Shown: positions 35,923-45,483, counted from the stretch's first letter. The stretch: DNA of 64,000 nt from Streptomyces barringtoniae (GCF_020819595.1 NZ_JAJHNP010000003.1:1-64000); one strand, 5' to 3'. Numbers and translations are program-made. Notes: a model not told the origin generated them from the sequence alone.

Positions 35923-35959
35923 CGACGCCTCGAGCCTGATGATCAGGCGCGAGGCGTCG
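35923..35959. terminator. Strong long hairpin downstream of the SsgA-like remnant
   Basis: CGACGCCTCG (35923-35932) pairs with CGAGGCGTCG (35950-35959). Inside, GCCTGA pairs with TCAGGC around TGA, giving a 16-bp stem with a single mismatch. It is placed where the SsgA-like gene ends. Confidence 0.6.
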
Positions 35960-36215
35960 CTGCCGTACGGGGGGCCGGTTTCAGGTGTCGGGGCAGGAGC
36001 CCGGCCAGCTCTCCGTCCAGGGGGCAGGGCGGCCCAGAGCACACCGCGCTCCGGATCGCCCGCTTCAGCCGGGACATGCACGAACGGCATACGGATCACC
36101 GGGCTCGTACCGCAGTCCCAGGCGCAGGGACGCCGACAGGTCGTGCGCTACGACATGCGGCACGGGCAGCTCGCACACCACGCTTCTCGACGACTTCCCA
36201 GCCCTTGCTCCGATG
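35945..36215 (-). pseudogene. SsgA-like sporulation/cell-division protein remnant
   Basis: SVVCELPVPHVVAHDLSASL and LRLGLRYEPGDPYAVRA form the typical N-terminal half of SsgA-like proteins (ALPs). A frame change near 36085 gives MPFVHVPAEAGDPERGVLWA, the next conserved part, and another leads to SDASRLIIRLEASG. The second half (RDLL..G, DVR.WP) is mostly deleted. Intact ALPs guide septum formation or spore-wall synthesis in streptomycetes, which also supports the host assignment. Confidence 0.65.
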
Positions 36216-36240
36216 GTCCAGCGTGGCCCCGCACCGCTGT

Positions 36241-36708
36241 TCACAGTGCGCCGTGGGTCGACGGCCGGACCAGAACGAGCTGGTCGACGTACCAGCGGTC
36301 CGCACCGGCGGCTTCACGGACCTGGTCCACGTACCAGCGGTCCGCACCCGTGGCTTCACGGACCTGGTCCACGTACCAGCGGTCCGCACCCGTGGCTTCA
36401 CGGACCTGGTCCACGTACCAACGGTCCGCAGCGGCGGACTCGCGGACCGGAGCCCCGTCCATCCACCTGCCTTCATGCACGACGTGCAGTCGGCGCCCAT
36501 CCGGACCATCGTCTCGTTCACCCTCGTGTGCATGCCCATGACGGACCGTGAAGGAGGCGAAGTCACCAGCCTTCTCGGGCATGGCGTGGGCAACCTGGCC
36601 ATGGGCAACAGGTGCCGCAATCGCCCTGCCGGCACTGCCGAGCAGGGCCCCGCCCGCGATCGCGGCAGCAGCGACAGCGACCTGGACACGCGTAAGCGAC
36701 CTCTTCAT
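36241..36708 (-). CDS. Secreted protein with four 14-residue tandem repeats
   Basis: 155 residues from ATG 36706-36708, chosen because GGAG lies 6 bases ahead (ATGs at 36714 and 36720 are alternatives). The signal peptide is KRSLTRVQVAVAAAAIAGGA through AIAAPVAHG. A histidine-rich stretch follows (FTVRHGHAHEGERDDGPDGR). The C-terminal part is made of ADRWYVDQVREATG repeated about four times, with D/E, R and W-Y conserved in each. No enzyme motif is seen. The repeats could be a carbohydrate-, wall- or metal-facing surface. Two copies of the TetR-type box lie 110-165 bases upstream. The repeat DNA is a 42-bp minisatellite, so length variation between strains is likely. Confidence 0.75.
   Translation of the reverse strand: MKRSLTRVQVAVAAAAIAGGALLGSAGRAIAAPVAHGQVAHAMPEKAGDFASFTVRHGHAHEGERDDGPDGRRLHVVHEGRWMDGAPVRESAAADRWYVDQVREATGADRWYVDQVREATGADRWYVDQVREAAGADRWYVDQLVLVRPSTHGAL
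36289..36456. repeat. 42-bp tandem repeat, about four copies, coding
   Basis: Units beginning ACGTACCAGCGGTCCGCA start at 36289, 36331 and 36373, with a diverged copy at 36415. Units 2 and 3 are almost identical. The period is a multiple of three, keeping the reading frame of the secreted protein. Confidence 0.85.
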
Positions 36709-36817
36709 GGTCATCTCCATGTCTCGTGCGCGACCGCGCAGGCAGGCGGCCGGCCTCTTCCGTTGGGCTGCGATGCACGCTCGCAGCAGTTCGTCGTCGA
36801 GCCGCCCGAACCAAACG

Positions 36818-36870
36818 GAGGAGGCCCTCATGTTCGACTTGGCCAGCGTAGTCGAGGGGCCCCTCATATT
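36818..36870 (+). promoter_or_regulatory. TetR boxes 2 and 3 upstream of the secreted repeat gene
   Basis: GAGGAGGCCCTCATGTT (36818-36834) and GAGGGGCCCCTCATATT (36854-36870) are spaced 36 bases start to start. The second contains the perfect palindrome GAGGGGCCCCTC. Both match the box before the TetR gene at 35074-35090. Confidence 0.55.
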
Positions 36871-36884
36871 CTCGGTGAGGCTCA

Positions 36885-37708
36885 TCACAGCAGGTCACAC
36901 GTCTTCTTCTGACGACGCGGCCGTGGCGAGACGGCTCGCATCGTGGGCCTCGGCGGCGATGCGCTCGATGTGTGCGCAGCTCCGATCCAGCAGAAGCCGG
37001 ACCACGGGGAACGCGCTGACGGCGGACGCGGCAGCTGCGAGGTGACGGGTTTCGTCCTGTGCGGCGACGGCCTGCCACCTCGTATGTACGGACCGCACGG
37101 GTGCCGCGCAAGAGGTGGGGCCCGCTGATCTCGTCGGCGCTGCGGGCGAGCGCCGACGTGTCGGTCTTGGCACGGCCCTCGTGATTCCCGCGCACTGCGA
37201 CGGCTGGGCACACCCCAGCGCAGAACGCACCGACATGCTGAGCGAGCTCGACAACCCGGGGCAGAACGGGTGTCTGCGCACAGCCGCGTACGTACGGCAC
37301 CTGGAACGACCTGCCGTGCTGAACGCTCACCCCTGCCGAGGGCAGGGCCGTAAATGCCGGACGTCCTAGCGGGCCGGCACCCTCCGCCCTCCAGCATCCG
37401 CAGAACGCGGCAGCGATCAACAGCGCGTGAGGCCGGGTCCCGTGGAACAGACCGCCACGCCTCACGCGGCAATCGCTGCAGGACCCTGAACAAACCGGTA
37501 TGACCCGCCAGCAACTCATCGAGCTCATCGACGCCTGGCTCCTGCGCTGGAGTTTCAACGCGAGCGAGCACTCCGCACACGTCGCCGTCACGATCGCCAG
37601 GTAGCCCCCGGACCAGCCGCCGAGGCCAACCTCGCCCAGGCTGACCGGATCCTGGGTGCGGTGCCCGTCCCGGAACGAGGAGGTCGTGCTCGTAACGGAT
37701 CCTGCAGA
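36885..37708. other. Unresolved region, possibly decayed gene(s)
   Basis: The minus strand near 36895-37060 reads HLAAAASAVSAFPVVRLLLD and RSCAHIERIAAEAHDASRLA, a natural-looking helical tail. Around 37130-37280 another frame reads AQHVGAFCAGVCPAVAVRGN. They may be parts of one broken gene. I recognise no family and no convincing start. Confidence 0.3.
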
Positions 37709-38254
37709 TCACCCGCAGTGATCAGGATCCCGATCGTCGGTGGCGCTCGCAGCGGGCTCAGCTGTCCGTCGGCACGGCACAAGGTGGCGCCGGGAGCAGC
37801 CATGGACACGGGCCATCTGGCGAAGGGCTTGGTCGAGGGCCAGTTCCAGAAGTGCAGGTGGGGTGAGAGCGCCACTTCCGTCCGGTGGGATGAGCCAGTG
37901 CAGTGTCCCCCACCGGCAGTGCGGGGCGGGGGCCGCGATCCAGCCGCCCTTCGAGACATACCTCAGGCTGTGACCGGCCCACCGGGCAGTGGGGTCGGGC
38001 GGCAGGAGGAATCCCACGCGGCGACCTCGACTGTCGTGCAGAACCGGCCCCCGTTCAGTCACCGACATGGTGTTGAGTAGTTCGGCGGTGTACAGGCCCA
38101 GGGGCTCCGGAACGGTCAGGACATCCCACAGGCGCCCGGTGGCCAAGAGGTGGACCCCGGTCAACCCGTGTATCCATTCGTCGCGGCACGCGCGCGAGTC
38201 TTTTGCTGCGGCGGCCAGCCACTCCAACGCTCTCTGCCACTGTGACAGTGTCAT
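37709..38254 (-). CDS. Hypothetical protein related to DNA primase/polymerase-associated proteins
   Basis: 181 residues from ATG 38252-38254. Soluble, with CRDEWIHGLTGVHLLATGRL, WDVLTVPEPLGLYTAELL, GPVLHDSRGRRVGFLLPPD and RYVSKGGWIAAPAPHCRWGT, then WLIPPDGSGALTPPALLELA. This pattern (G-x-L-WDVL-VP, then GPVL-D, then a final W-xxPPDG-G-L) is common in Streptomyces proteins annotated near or as bifunctional primase/polymerase N-terminal proteins. The actual role is unknown. No catalytic residues can be named. It seems intact. Confidence 0.55.
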   Translation of the reverse strand: MTLSQWQRALEWLAAAAKDSRACRDEWIHGLTGVHLLATGRLWDVLTVPEPLGLYTAELLNTMSVTERGPVLHDSRGRRVGFLLPPDPTARWAGHSLRYVSKGGWIAAPAPHCRWGTLHWLIPPDGSGALTPPALLELALDQALRQMARVHGCSRRHLVPCRRTAEPAASATDDRDPDHCG

Positions 38255-39493
38255 TGCCAACCCCTAACCCAGGCGGACCATGCACGAGTTGGCGGGGCAG
38301 CCGAAACACCCCGCCTCCTCGGTGCTCCGCACTGTCAAGATGCGATCACGAGCTGGGCACCCTGAGACAAGGTGCGCCCCTCTCCTCGTGCATCCCGACC
38401 GCGGATGAGCGACTCGTGACCCAGTCCATCCCAATGCCCCACGCCGCTGCCATGCATCGGATGTGCTGTTCGCCGGATGGAGCGAGCGCAGGCGCGCCCG
38501 GGGGCGAACGCCAAACAGGACACGCCCCCATGGCGCCGCATCACCACCCCCTCTCCTCCGCCACTGGCTAGGGGTGTGGGGCACCGCCGGAAGCCATCGA
38601 ATGCCCTCTCCCCCACTACTCGGTCCGTGGCGCAGACGGCGACGTGGCTGTCTGGCCCGGCGCTCCCATGACGGGTGACCCACCTCCACGCGCGGGCAGC
38701 AGCGAGGCGATCGGTGTCCGCGCGGGCCGGGCCGAAGCCAGGGTTCACGGGATGCGTCTCTTTCCGAATGGCGTCATGGTGGGTAGTCCGTCCGGCCGAT
38801 GGCCTCGGAACCGGTGGCCGGGTCACGACTCACGCTTTCTCTTCTCGCGCTCACCGGCCTGCGGTGAACTCCTATACCTGCGCGACCAGTTCGTAGCGCG
38901 GCCGGGCGACGACGACCGAGGAGTCAGGGGTGCGCGCCGCGAGCCGGTCGACCTCGCTTTCCAGACGCCCAGAGGAGCCGTCGCCCGAGAGCCGTTGGCA
39001 CGCACGTACCGGGCGAAGATCTCCAGTCCCTCGAGGAACGCCAGTCATCCCGCGTTCGCCACGCACAGCCCGGCGCACACCCCGCCTGCACGCCCCCTGT
39101 CGCTGCCTCGCGACCGCCCCGCCGACCCACTCCACCGGCACGGCCCGGCAGGGCGGTGGCCTCACGCCTGCGGCTCGCCGAGGCGCACGTTCGAAACGGG
39201 GACGCAGCAACGCATCCATTCAACGAGAACTGGGCCCGTCGCCACGGGGGAGAGCGACGGGCCCGGCCGGCCCCCACGCTGCCACACTGCCCGCCGACGC
39301 ACACGCAATTCGTGGAAAGCGTGCGCCTGACCAGCGTGCAGTGGTGGGTGAGGCGCGCTGCGATGAGTTTCCATGCAGAGGCGAGTCCTCTTGGACGGAT
39401 GCGCTTGACACGGGTGGCAGCGGGACGCCGCCCAAGCCCCGAATCGCGGGGGCGTTCCCGACCAAGCCCCATGACGAGCAAGGAGACCCCGGT
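38255..39493. other. 1.2 kb without a convincing gene
   Basis: Long frames exist on both strands because of GC bias but lack motifs and good starts. A minus-strand piece near 38880-39040 (GLEIFARYVRANGSRATAPL and ESEVDRLAARTPDSSVVVAR in another frame) looks coding-like and may be a decayed gene tail. Confidence 0.35.
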
Positions 39494-40030
39494 GTGAGCG
39501 ACGTCGTAGTCCACAAGATCGTTCGACCTGAGCGCACGACATCGGGCTCATGGCTGGAGGTGATCGCCTCGAACCTCGACTACCACCGGGCAACCTTCCT
39601 GTGGAAGTGCGAGGGCCTCTCGGAGGCACAACTGCGGCAACGGCCCGTGCGAACCTCGGGGTTGACCCTGCTGGGGCTCATGCGCCATCTGCAGGGGGTC
39701 GAGCGTCACTGGTTCCAGCGGACGCTGGCGGGCACACCCCCTCGATTCTTCCCTTACAGGACGTACGTCACCGCTGCCGGTGACGAGTGGTACGACGAAT
39801 TGGACCCCACACCGGCCAGGGACGTCTACGAGGACTACGTGGAGGCGTGCGAGGAGTCGCGGCAGGTGTTCGCGCGGGTCACCGACGACACTGCGCGCAT
39901 CGTGTCGAGTTCGGAGTTCGGTGCCACCGATGTGCGGTTCGTCCTTGAGCACGTGATCGAGGAGTACGCCCGCCACATCGGGCACGCGGATCTCGTCCGC
40001 GAAGCCATCGACGGCGCCACGGGCGAATAG
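39494..40030 (+). CDS. DinB/DUF664 family protein
   Basis: 178 residues from GTG 39494 with AAGGAG upstream. The four-helix DinB fold has VIASNLDYHRATFLWKCEGL, LLGLMRHLQGVERHWFQRTL and the last helix RFVLEHVIEEYARHIGHADL, supplying the histidine triad for a divalent metal. DUF664 (mini-circle protein) members are frequent in Streptomyces, and some relatives are thiol-dependent transferases. The specific reaction is unknown. Cytoplasmic. Confidence 0.9.
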   Translation: MSDVVVHKIVRPERTTSGSWLEVIASNLDYHRATFLWKCEGLSEAQLRQRPVRTSGLTLLGLMRHLQGVERHWFQRTLAGTPPRFFPYRTYVTAAGDEWYDELDPTPARDVYEDYVEACEESRQVFARVTDDTARIVSSSEFGATDVRFVLEHVIEEYARHIGHADLVREAIDGATGE

Positions 40031-40355
40031 CCCGCCCTCCCTGCCGGAGGTCTCTCCGGGTCAGCACAGCGCGGGTTCCCTGGCCACGACCACCCGACCA
40101 CAGCCGTCGGCGGGCGCGGCTGATCGTCAGTCATACAGGCGGGCTGCGGTGTTGAGGTACAGCAGCGGAGGAGAGAAGGGCCAGCGCAGGAGGTGTCTTC
40201 TTCCAAGGTGGCCGTTGCCGCTTCAGGTGCTGTCCCATGCAGGCACATGCCGATGTGCCGTACGAGTGAATCCAGCCGTCCGTTGAGTGGCGGCCGGCGT
40301 GCCAGCGGGAAGGCCGATCTGCATACCGGACAAGCCACGGGCAGGGAGCGCCCCT

Positions 40356-40676
40356 ATGCCGAAGTTCCTCATCCACGCCACCTACACCCCCGAGGGGACG
40401 AAGGGCTTGCTCAAGGAAGGCGCAAGTGGCCGCCGCGCCGCCGTCGACCAGGTCGTCGCCAGCCTCGGCGGGACGGTCGAGGCCATGTACTTCGCCTTCG
40501 GAGAGGACGACCTCGTGTGCATCCTCGACTTCCCCGACCCCGTCTCCATGGCCGCCGTCAGCCTCAGCGTCAAGGCAAGCGGCGCACTCCAGACCCGGGC
40601 CACTCCCCTCCTCACTCTCGAGGAGATCGACGAGGCTGCCCGCCGACAGGTCACCTTCCGCCCTCCCGGCGCGTAA
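40356..40676 (+). CDS. GYD domain protein
   Basis: 106 residues from ATG 40356 with GGGAG upstream. The GYD-type dimeric alpha-beta fold shows KFLIHATYTPEGTKGLLKEG, RRAAVDQVVASLGGTVEAMY and FGEDDLVCILDFPDPVSMAA. Small stand-alone members are widespread and of unknown function. Downstream lies IS630 debris. Confidence 0.85.
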   Translation: MPKFLIHATYTPEGTKGLLKEGASGRRAAVDQVVASLGGTVEAMYFAFGEDDLVCILDFPDPVSMAAVSLSVKASGALQTRATPLLTLEEIDEAARRQVTFRPPGA

Positions 40677-40839
40677 GCCAAGATGGCCTGACGGAAGGTC
40701 GCGCTATACGCATGCACGATGTGCGGGGAATCAATGGAACTACCCGCCACGTGTCGACACCCTTCCACCGCAGGTGAGTCCCGCAGCTTGAGTCCCGCAG
40801 CTACTGAGGTTTTCGGCCTGGGGTGACGGCGAGCCCGCT

Positions 40840-41540
40840 GGTGAGTGTATCCCGGTGTCATGCGGTCCCGATGGGGGCGGTCTGGCCGCGAAGCAGCGGG
40901 CTCAGCGGAAGCACGTCCGCTTCGAAGGTGGGTCTGGCGCAAGACCGCATATGCCTGGAACGCCGGCCGACGGGAGGCCGGCAAGATTCCGCTGCGGTCC
41001 AAGGGGCCGACCTCACATGGCTGGGTGGAGGACCAACGGTGGACACCCACCCGCATCACCGCGCTGATCGCGCGGCGTTTCCACGTACGGTTCAGCCCTG
41101 CGCAGACCTGACGCATCCTGCGCCGGATGAGCTGGAGCGTGCAGGCCCCACAGTGCCGAGTTCTGGTTGCCGCAAGGCCGAGACGAAGGGCTTCGGGAGA
41201 AGGACTTCGCTGCCTTGCTGGACGCGGCCCACCAGCAGCTCGGCGGCCTCCGTCGTGCTGGTGTGGGACAAGTGCACCCATCACGTCGACGCCGCCATTC
41301 GCGAGCTGATCGCGGCCCGCTGCTGGATGACGGTGTTCCGCTTCCCCTGCTGCACACCGGACCTCGACCCGGCCGAGGGCGTGTGTGCGCACCGAAAGAA
41401 CAGCTTGTGCAGCCGGGCTTCGTGCAGGCATCGGTGAGCCGGTCGCACAGTGCCGCACTCGGCTGGAACGGATGCAGTACCAGCCAGGCCTACTGAACGG
41501 GTTCATCGGCGAGACCGAACTGATGTCGACCCCACCATGA
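40840..41540 (+). mobile_element. IS630-family transposase, heavily decayed
   Basis: Several frames give the family blocks: GPTSHGWVEDQRWTPTRITA and LIARRFHVRF (second HTH region), VVLVWDKCTHHVDAAIRELI (DDE second Asp region), WMTVFRFPCCTPDLDPAEGV (third part, normally LNPVEGVW) and the end YQPGLLNGFIGETELMSTP. At least four frame breaks occur. It is in the natural order and nearly full length. Confidence 0.75.
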
Positions 41541-41542
41541 CC

Positions 41543-41995
41543 TCACCCCGACCCGACAACCTCAGCAACTGGTGCAGTCACCCCGGCGGCCTCCCGCACA
41601 CCGCCGGCGAGCACCGCGCACGTGAACGCGATCGCAGGGGCCTTCCAGTCCCAGGAGGCGAACGCAATCACTGGTATGACGAACATCGAATGGACTGCGG
41701 ACACAGCAAACGCCCCCCGCGCCCAACCTCCGCCGATCACCGGCCGACGTACGGTCGCCCAGTGACGCCACCACAATCCGGCAGCCACCGCCGCGATGCC
41801 GGCCATCACAGCAGCACCCAGCCGGGCCAGATCGGCATCGGTCACACTGTCAGGGTCGAGTCCGGTCGAGCCGGTCGTGTGCACGCTCAGTGCAACCGCA
41901 GTCCATCCGAGGGCCGCCGCACTCAGCAGGGAAGCCAGAACTGCTGGACGCCGCCGACCCCAACTCGTCCCAGGATGCATGGAGTTCGATTTCAT
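41543..41995 (-). CDS. Small integral membrane protein (hypothetical)
   Basis: 150 residues from ATG 41993-41995; a second ATG six codons in is possible. Four hydrophobic segments: AVLASLLSAAALGWTAVAL, LGAAVMAGIAAVAAGLWWRH, FAVSAVHSMFVIPVIAFASW and APAIAFTCAVLAGGVREAAG. No signature residues. It sits between IS630 and IS21 debris but looks complete. Confidence 0.65.
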   Translation of the reverse strand: MKSNSMHPGTSWGRRRPAVLASLLSAAALGWTAVALSVHTTGSTGLDPDSVTDADLARLGAAVMAGIAAVAAGLWWRHWATVRRPVIGGGWARGAFAVSAVHSMFVIPVIAFASWDWKAPAIAFTCAVLAGGVREAAGVTAPVAEVVGSG

Positions 41996-42109
41996 GACTC
42001 ATTCTAGCCAACGCTCGGAACAGGGACGCGATAATGCGTCCTGACAGAGCCTTGGATGGTTGCGGCGCCACGAGTTTCCCCACGTACGGCTGGCTGCGTA
42101 CGATCTGAC

Positions 42110-42370
42110 AGGCAGTGACCGTGCCGCCGCCGAGCCGGCCGGGCGCGACCACCACACGGTGGCCCGGTACGTGAAGGTGCGGTAGGCGGGTCAGCGCCCT
42201 GACCGGCGGCGTCACCGGGCTCGCGCGATCGACGACTACTTGCCGAAGATCGAGGAACTGGTGGTGCGCCAGCAGGGAAAGATCCGTGCGGACGTGGTCC
42301 CCAAGCGGATCGTCGCGATGGGCTTCACCAGCGAGGAACGCACCACCCGCCGCAGCGTCGCCGAGGCGAA
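42110..42370 (+). mobile_element. IS21-family IstA N-terminal remnant
   Basis: The plus strand reads DHHTVARYVKVR (HTH), a stop, and then RARAIDDYLPKIEELVVRQQ and GKIRADVVPKRIVAMGFTSE, then ERTTRRSVAEAKA. This is the N-terminal part of IstA transposases. The DDE core is missing. Confidence 0.6.
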
Positions 42371-42832
42371 GGCACCATTGCCACCCACCTCGCCGCCGCC
42401 TCCCGAACCCGCGCAGGCAACACCAGCCCCGTCACCATCGCCCCACCTGCCCCGGCTGGACCCACATCGGCACCGCCACCGGCACCGTCACCACCAGCGA
42501 AACCCTCCCCCACCACACATGCCCGCCGCCTGACCGTAGCCCGCTCTTTGGACGCGGACGCCGACCAGCCGTTGGAGCAACTGGATCTGCGCGGCCTCCC
42601 GCAGACCGTGGCGGCCCGGCGGCAGAGGCAAGGGGTGGCTCGGCGCGGCGTGCGGGCTGGTTTGGAAGCGGCGGGCGGCCTCGTCGAAGGCAATCTGCCG
42701 ATGTGCCCGACATGGCGGTCGCCTTGCGCGAACACGCGTGGCTGTCTGTTTCTCCCTGTGATGGTGAGGATGCTGTGGAGGACGGGAAACAGGCTTCCGG
42801 GCTCCCGGAACCCTCCCTAACCTCCCGGAATC
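42371..42832. other. Stretch without a recognisable gene
   Basis: It starts with a histidine/proline-rich low-complexity tract following the IstA remnant. No family or clear regulatory site is seen upstream of the oxidoreductase. Confidence 0.35.
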
Positions 42833-44650
42833 ATGGTGACAAAACACGCGCAGCAGCCCCAGCCGGCTGTCGGACATTCCCGCAGACGTTTCCTCACCGC
42901 CGCCGGCGGCGCGGTCGGCGCAACCGCGTTACGGCCCGCAGTGCGGGCAGCCGCGGCCACGCCCTCCACCCGGCGCGTCGCCGTCCTCGGCGGCGGCGTC
43001 TCCGGGCTCAGCGCCGCCCACGAACTCGCCGAACGCGGCTACGCCGTCACTGTCTACGAGTACTACGACACCCTCGGCGGCAAGGCCCGCTCGATGGACG
43101 TCCCCGGCACGGCCGCCGGCGGCCGCAAGCCCCTGCCCGGCGAGCACGGCTTCCGCTTCTTCCCCGGTTTCTACCGGAACCTGCCGGACACGATGCGGCG
43201 CATCCCCTTCCCCGGCAACGCCGGCGGCGTCCACGGCAACCTCCGCAACGCCACGGAGGAGTTGTTCGCCCGCGACTCGGGCCGCCCCGACCTGCACTTC
43301 CCGCTGCGCCGGATCACGACCCCGCCGGCGCCCGGCGACATCACCGCGTCCTGGATCCGCGACCAGATCCTGTCCGTCCTCGATGTGGGCACCCGTCTAC
43401 CGGCCGACGAGGCCGCCTACTTCGCCAACCGTCTCCTTGTCCACCTCACCAGTTGCGACGCACGCCGCGAGGGCCAGTGGGAGAAGGTCGCCTGGTGGGA
43501 CTTCATCCGCGCGGGAGAGATGAGCAGGGAGTACCAGACGCTGCTCGGCATCGGGCAGACCCGCAATCTCGTCGCCACCCGCGCCGAGGTGGCGTCGACC
43601 AGGACGGTCGGTCGCGTCATCATCGAGGCCTTGATCCTGTGGGGCCTGCTCGGCCGCGGGATGGACGGCGACGCCGACATCGACCGCGTCCTGAACGCTC
43701 CGACCAGCGAGGCCTGGATTGATCCCTGGGAGGCGCATCTGCGCTCGCTGGGCGTCGACTTCGTGACCGGCACGCAGGTATTGGAGGTCGGGTACGAGGG
43801 CGGGCGGGTGACCGGCGTCCACGTCGCGGCCCGCGACGGCGGCCACGAGCGTACCGTCACCGCCGACCACTACGTCTCCGCAATGCCCGTCGAACACGCC
43901 CGCGTCACCTGGGGCGGGGCCCTACGCGCCGCCGATCCGCAGCTCGGCCGGTGCGACGCGCTGAAGACGGACTGGATGACCGGCGTGATGTTCTACCTGC
44001 GCACGCCCACGCCCGTCGTGCACGGCCACATCAACTGCCTCGACTCACCCTGGTCGGTCACGGCCATCGGCCAGGCGCAGTTCTGGGACGTACGGGACTT
44101 CTCCCGCGACTACGGCGACGGGCGGGCCCGTGACTGCCTCTCCGCGATCATCTCGGAGTGGGACAAGCCCGGCATCCTGTTCGGCAAGACGGCCAAGGAG
44201 TGCACCAGGGACGAGGTCGTCGCCGAGCTGTGGGCGCAGCTGAAGGACGGGCTGAACGACGAGGGCAAGACCACGCTCCGGGACGAGGACCGCCTCGGTT
44301 GGTTCATGGACCCGGCGGTGACGGGCCTGGGCGGCCCCGACCCGCACAATCGCGAACAGCTCCTCATCCACCCGACGGGCACGCTCTACCATCGTCCCTC
44401 GGCGCGGACGGCGATCCCGAACTTCTTCCTCGCGGGCGACTACGTCCGTACCGACGTCGACCTCGCGACCATGGAAGGCGCCAACGAGTCCGCGCGGCGA
44501 GCCGTCAACGCCCTGCTCGACGCGGACCGTTCGGACGCCGAGCGGTGCCATGTGTGGGAGCTGTACCGGCCGCCGGAGATGGAGCCCCTGAAGCGGGTCG
44601 ACGAGGTGCGCTACAGACTGGGTCTGCCCAATACCTTCGACCTGGGATGA
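42833..44650 (+). CDS. Tat-exported FAD-dependent oxidoreductase (HpnE/phytoene-desaturase-like)
   Basis: 605 residues from ATG 42833. A twin-arginine signal lies at residues 15-42 (SRRRFLTAAGGAVGATAL). The FAD dinucleotide fold starts with VAVLGGGVSGLSAAHELAER (GxGxxG at 53-58), then YEYYDTLGGKARSM. Substrate-domain and C-terminal FAD parts include PGEHGFRFFPGFYRNLPDTM, NFFLAGDYVRTDVDLATMEG and a final NESARRAVNALLD. The family includes hydroxysqualene dehydroxylase and carotenoid desaturases; the Tat signal and stand-alone position make the substrate uncertain. No prenyl-synthase or squalene genes are intact nearby. Confidence 0.88.
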   Translation: MVTKHAQQPQPAVGHSRRRFLTAAGGAVGATALRPAVRAAAATPSTRRVAVLGGGVSGLSAAHELAERGYAVTVYEYYDTLGGKARSMDVPGTAAGGRKPLPGEHGFRFFPGFYRNLPDTMRRIPFPGNAGGVHGNLRNATEELFARDSGRPDLHFPLRRITTPPAPGDITASWIRDQILSVLDVGTRLPADEAAYFANRLLVHLTSCDARREGQWEKVAWWDFIRAGEMSREYQTLLGIGQTRNLVATRAEVASTRTVGRVIIEALILWGLLGRGMDGDADIDRVLNAPTSEAWIDPWEAHLRSLGVDFVTGTQVLEVGYEGGRVTGVHVAARDGGHERTVTADHYVSAMPVEHARVTWGGALRAADPQLGRCDALKTDWMTGVMFYLRTPTPVVHGHINCLDSPWSVTAIGQAQFWDVRDFSRDYGDGRARDCLSAIISEWDKPGILFGKTAKECTRDEVVAELWAQLKDGLNDEGKTTLRDEDRLGWFMDPAVTGLGGPDPHNREQLLIHPTGTLYHRPSARTAIPNFFLAGDYVRTDVDLATMEGANESARRAVNALLDADRSDAERCHVWELYRPPEMEPLKRVDEVRYRLGLPNTFDLG

Positions 44651-45483
44651 GCCGTAAGGACCGCTGGTCCGGCGAGAGCCGGGGGGATCAAATCAAGCGT
44701 GCGGGCCTCCACGCTTCGGTGGGTTCTCTCCCCCCGGCACCCCGCACCCCGCACCCGATATGGCACGAGGAGTGCCGAGCCCGGCTGATCTGCGGGTCGT
44801 CTGGGAACTCGCCGTACGCCAGTTGCCGATGACGGCGAGCCGGCTGGAGAGCCGGCGGCCGGCGTCGTTGCCGCGGGATCGGCGGCGGGGGCTCGGGCGT
44901 GGCCGGGGGTCGGTGGTGGACGCGGTCGATCCGGTGGTGGAGAGCGCGGCCGAGCTGGTGCGCCGTCTTCGGCAGGCCAGGATGCGTTGTCTGCAGTCGC
45001 CGTCCGGATCACCGGGCCGTACCACGGACGGCGAGCCCCGCCCTGGTGCGGGCGCGGACGGTGCTGGTCGGCTTGCGCGGGTTCTACCGCCTGTACGTGC
45101 TCTCCGGGCTGCTGCTGCCGGACGCGCCGGCACAGGTCGCGCTGCGGCAACGGAGCGACGACCTCGGCATGTTCCCGACCCTGGACCACGTCATCGCCGT
45201 GAACCCCTCCCCCGGGCAGTTTGCCGTCGGCCTGAGAGACCCCCGACGCTGCCCCCTGTCGTCGCCCCCAAGTGCTCCTCCAGCCCCGTCCAAGCTCCCC
45301 CGCCTCGTGGCCGCCGGCGTCATCGGCACCACCATCGAGGGGTACGGCAACGGGCGCGCGACAATGAGGCAAAAGCCCAGGCCCCAGCTGCAGAGGAGCA
45401 TGGGCTCCGCGGACATGAACTTCTGGCGATCACACCCTGGTGTACGCCTTGTCGGGCGACCACGGCCCGGACCAGTACACGGC
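44651..45483. other. Degenerate region with a small MFS transporter scrap
   Basis: Plus-strand pieces read LPMTASRLESRRPASLPRD near 44820-44880, VGLRGFYRLYVLSGLLLPDA near 45070-45130 and LVAAGVIGTTIEGYGN near 45305-45350. The last resembles the first span of metabolite:proton symporters. None is a complete gene. Confidence 0.35.

Noticed and set aside
36289..36456. Regular repeats as a possible CRISPR array
   Set aside because: Units are contiguous 42-bp copies without unique spacers and encode protein repeats.
38930..39493. N-terminal extension of the DinB/DUF664 protein
   Set aside because: A GTG with AAGGAG at 39494 gives the family-length protein; upstream residues are low-complexity.
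42833..43722. An Arg/Pro-rich open frame (42286-43722) overlapping the FAD oxidoreductase start
   Set aside because: It is in another frame of the oxidoreductase, whose Tat signal and FAD motif are clear.
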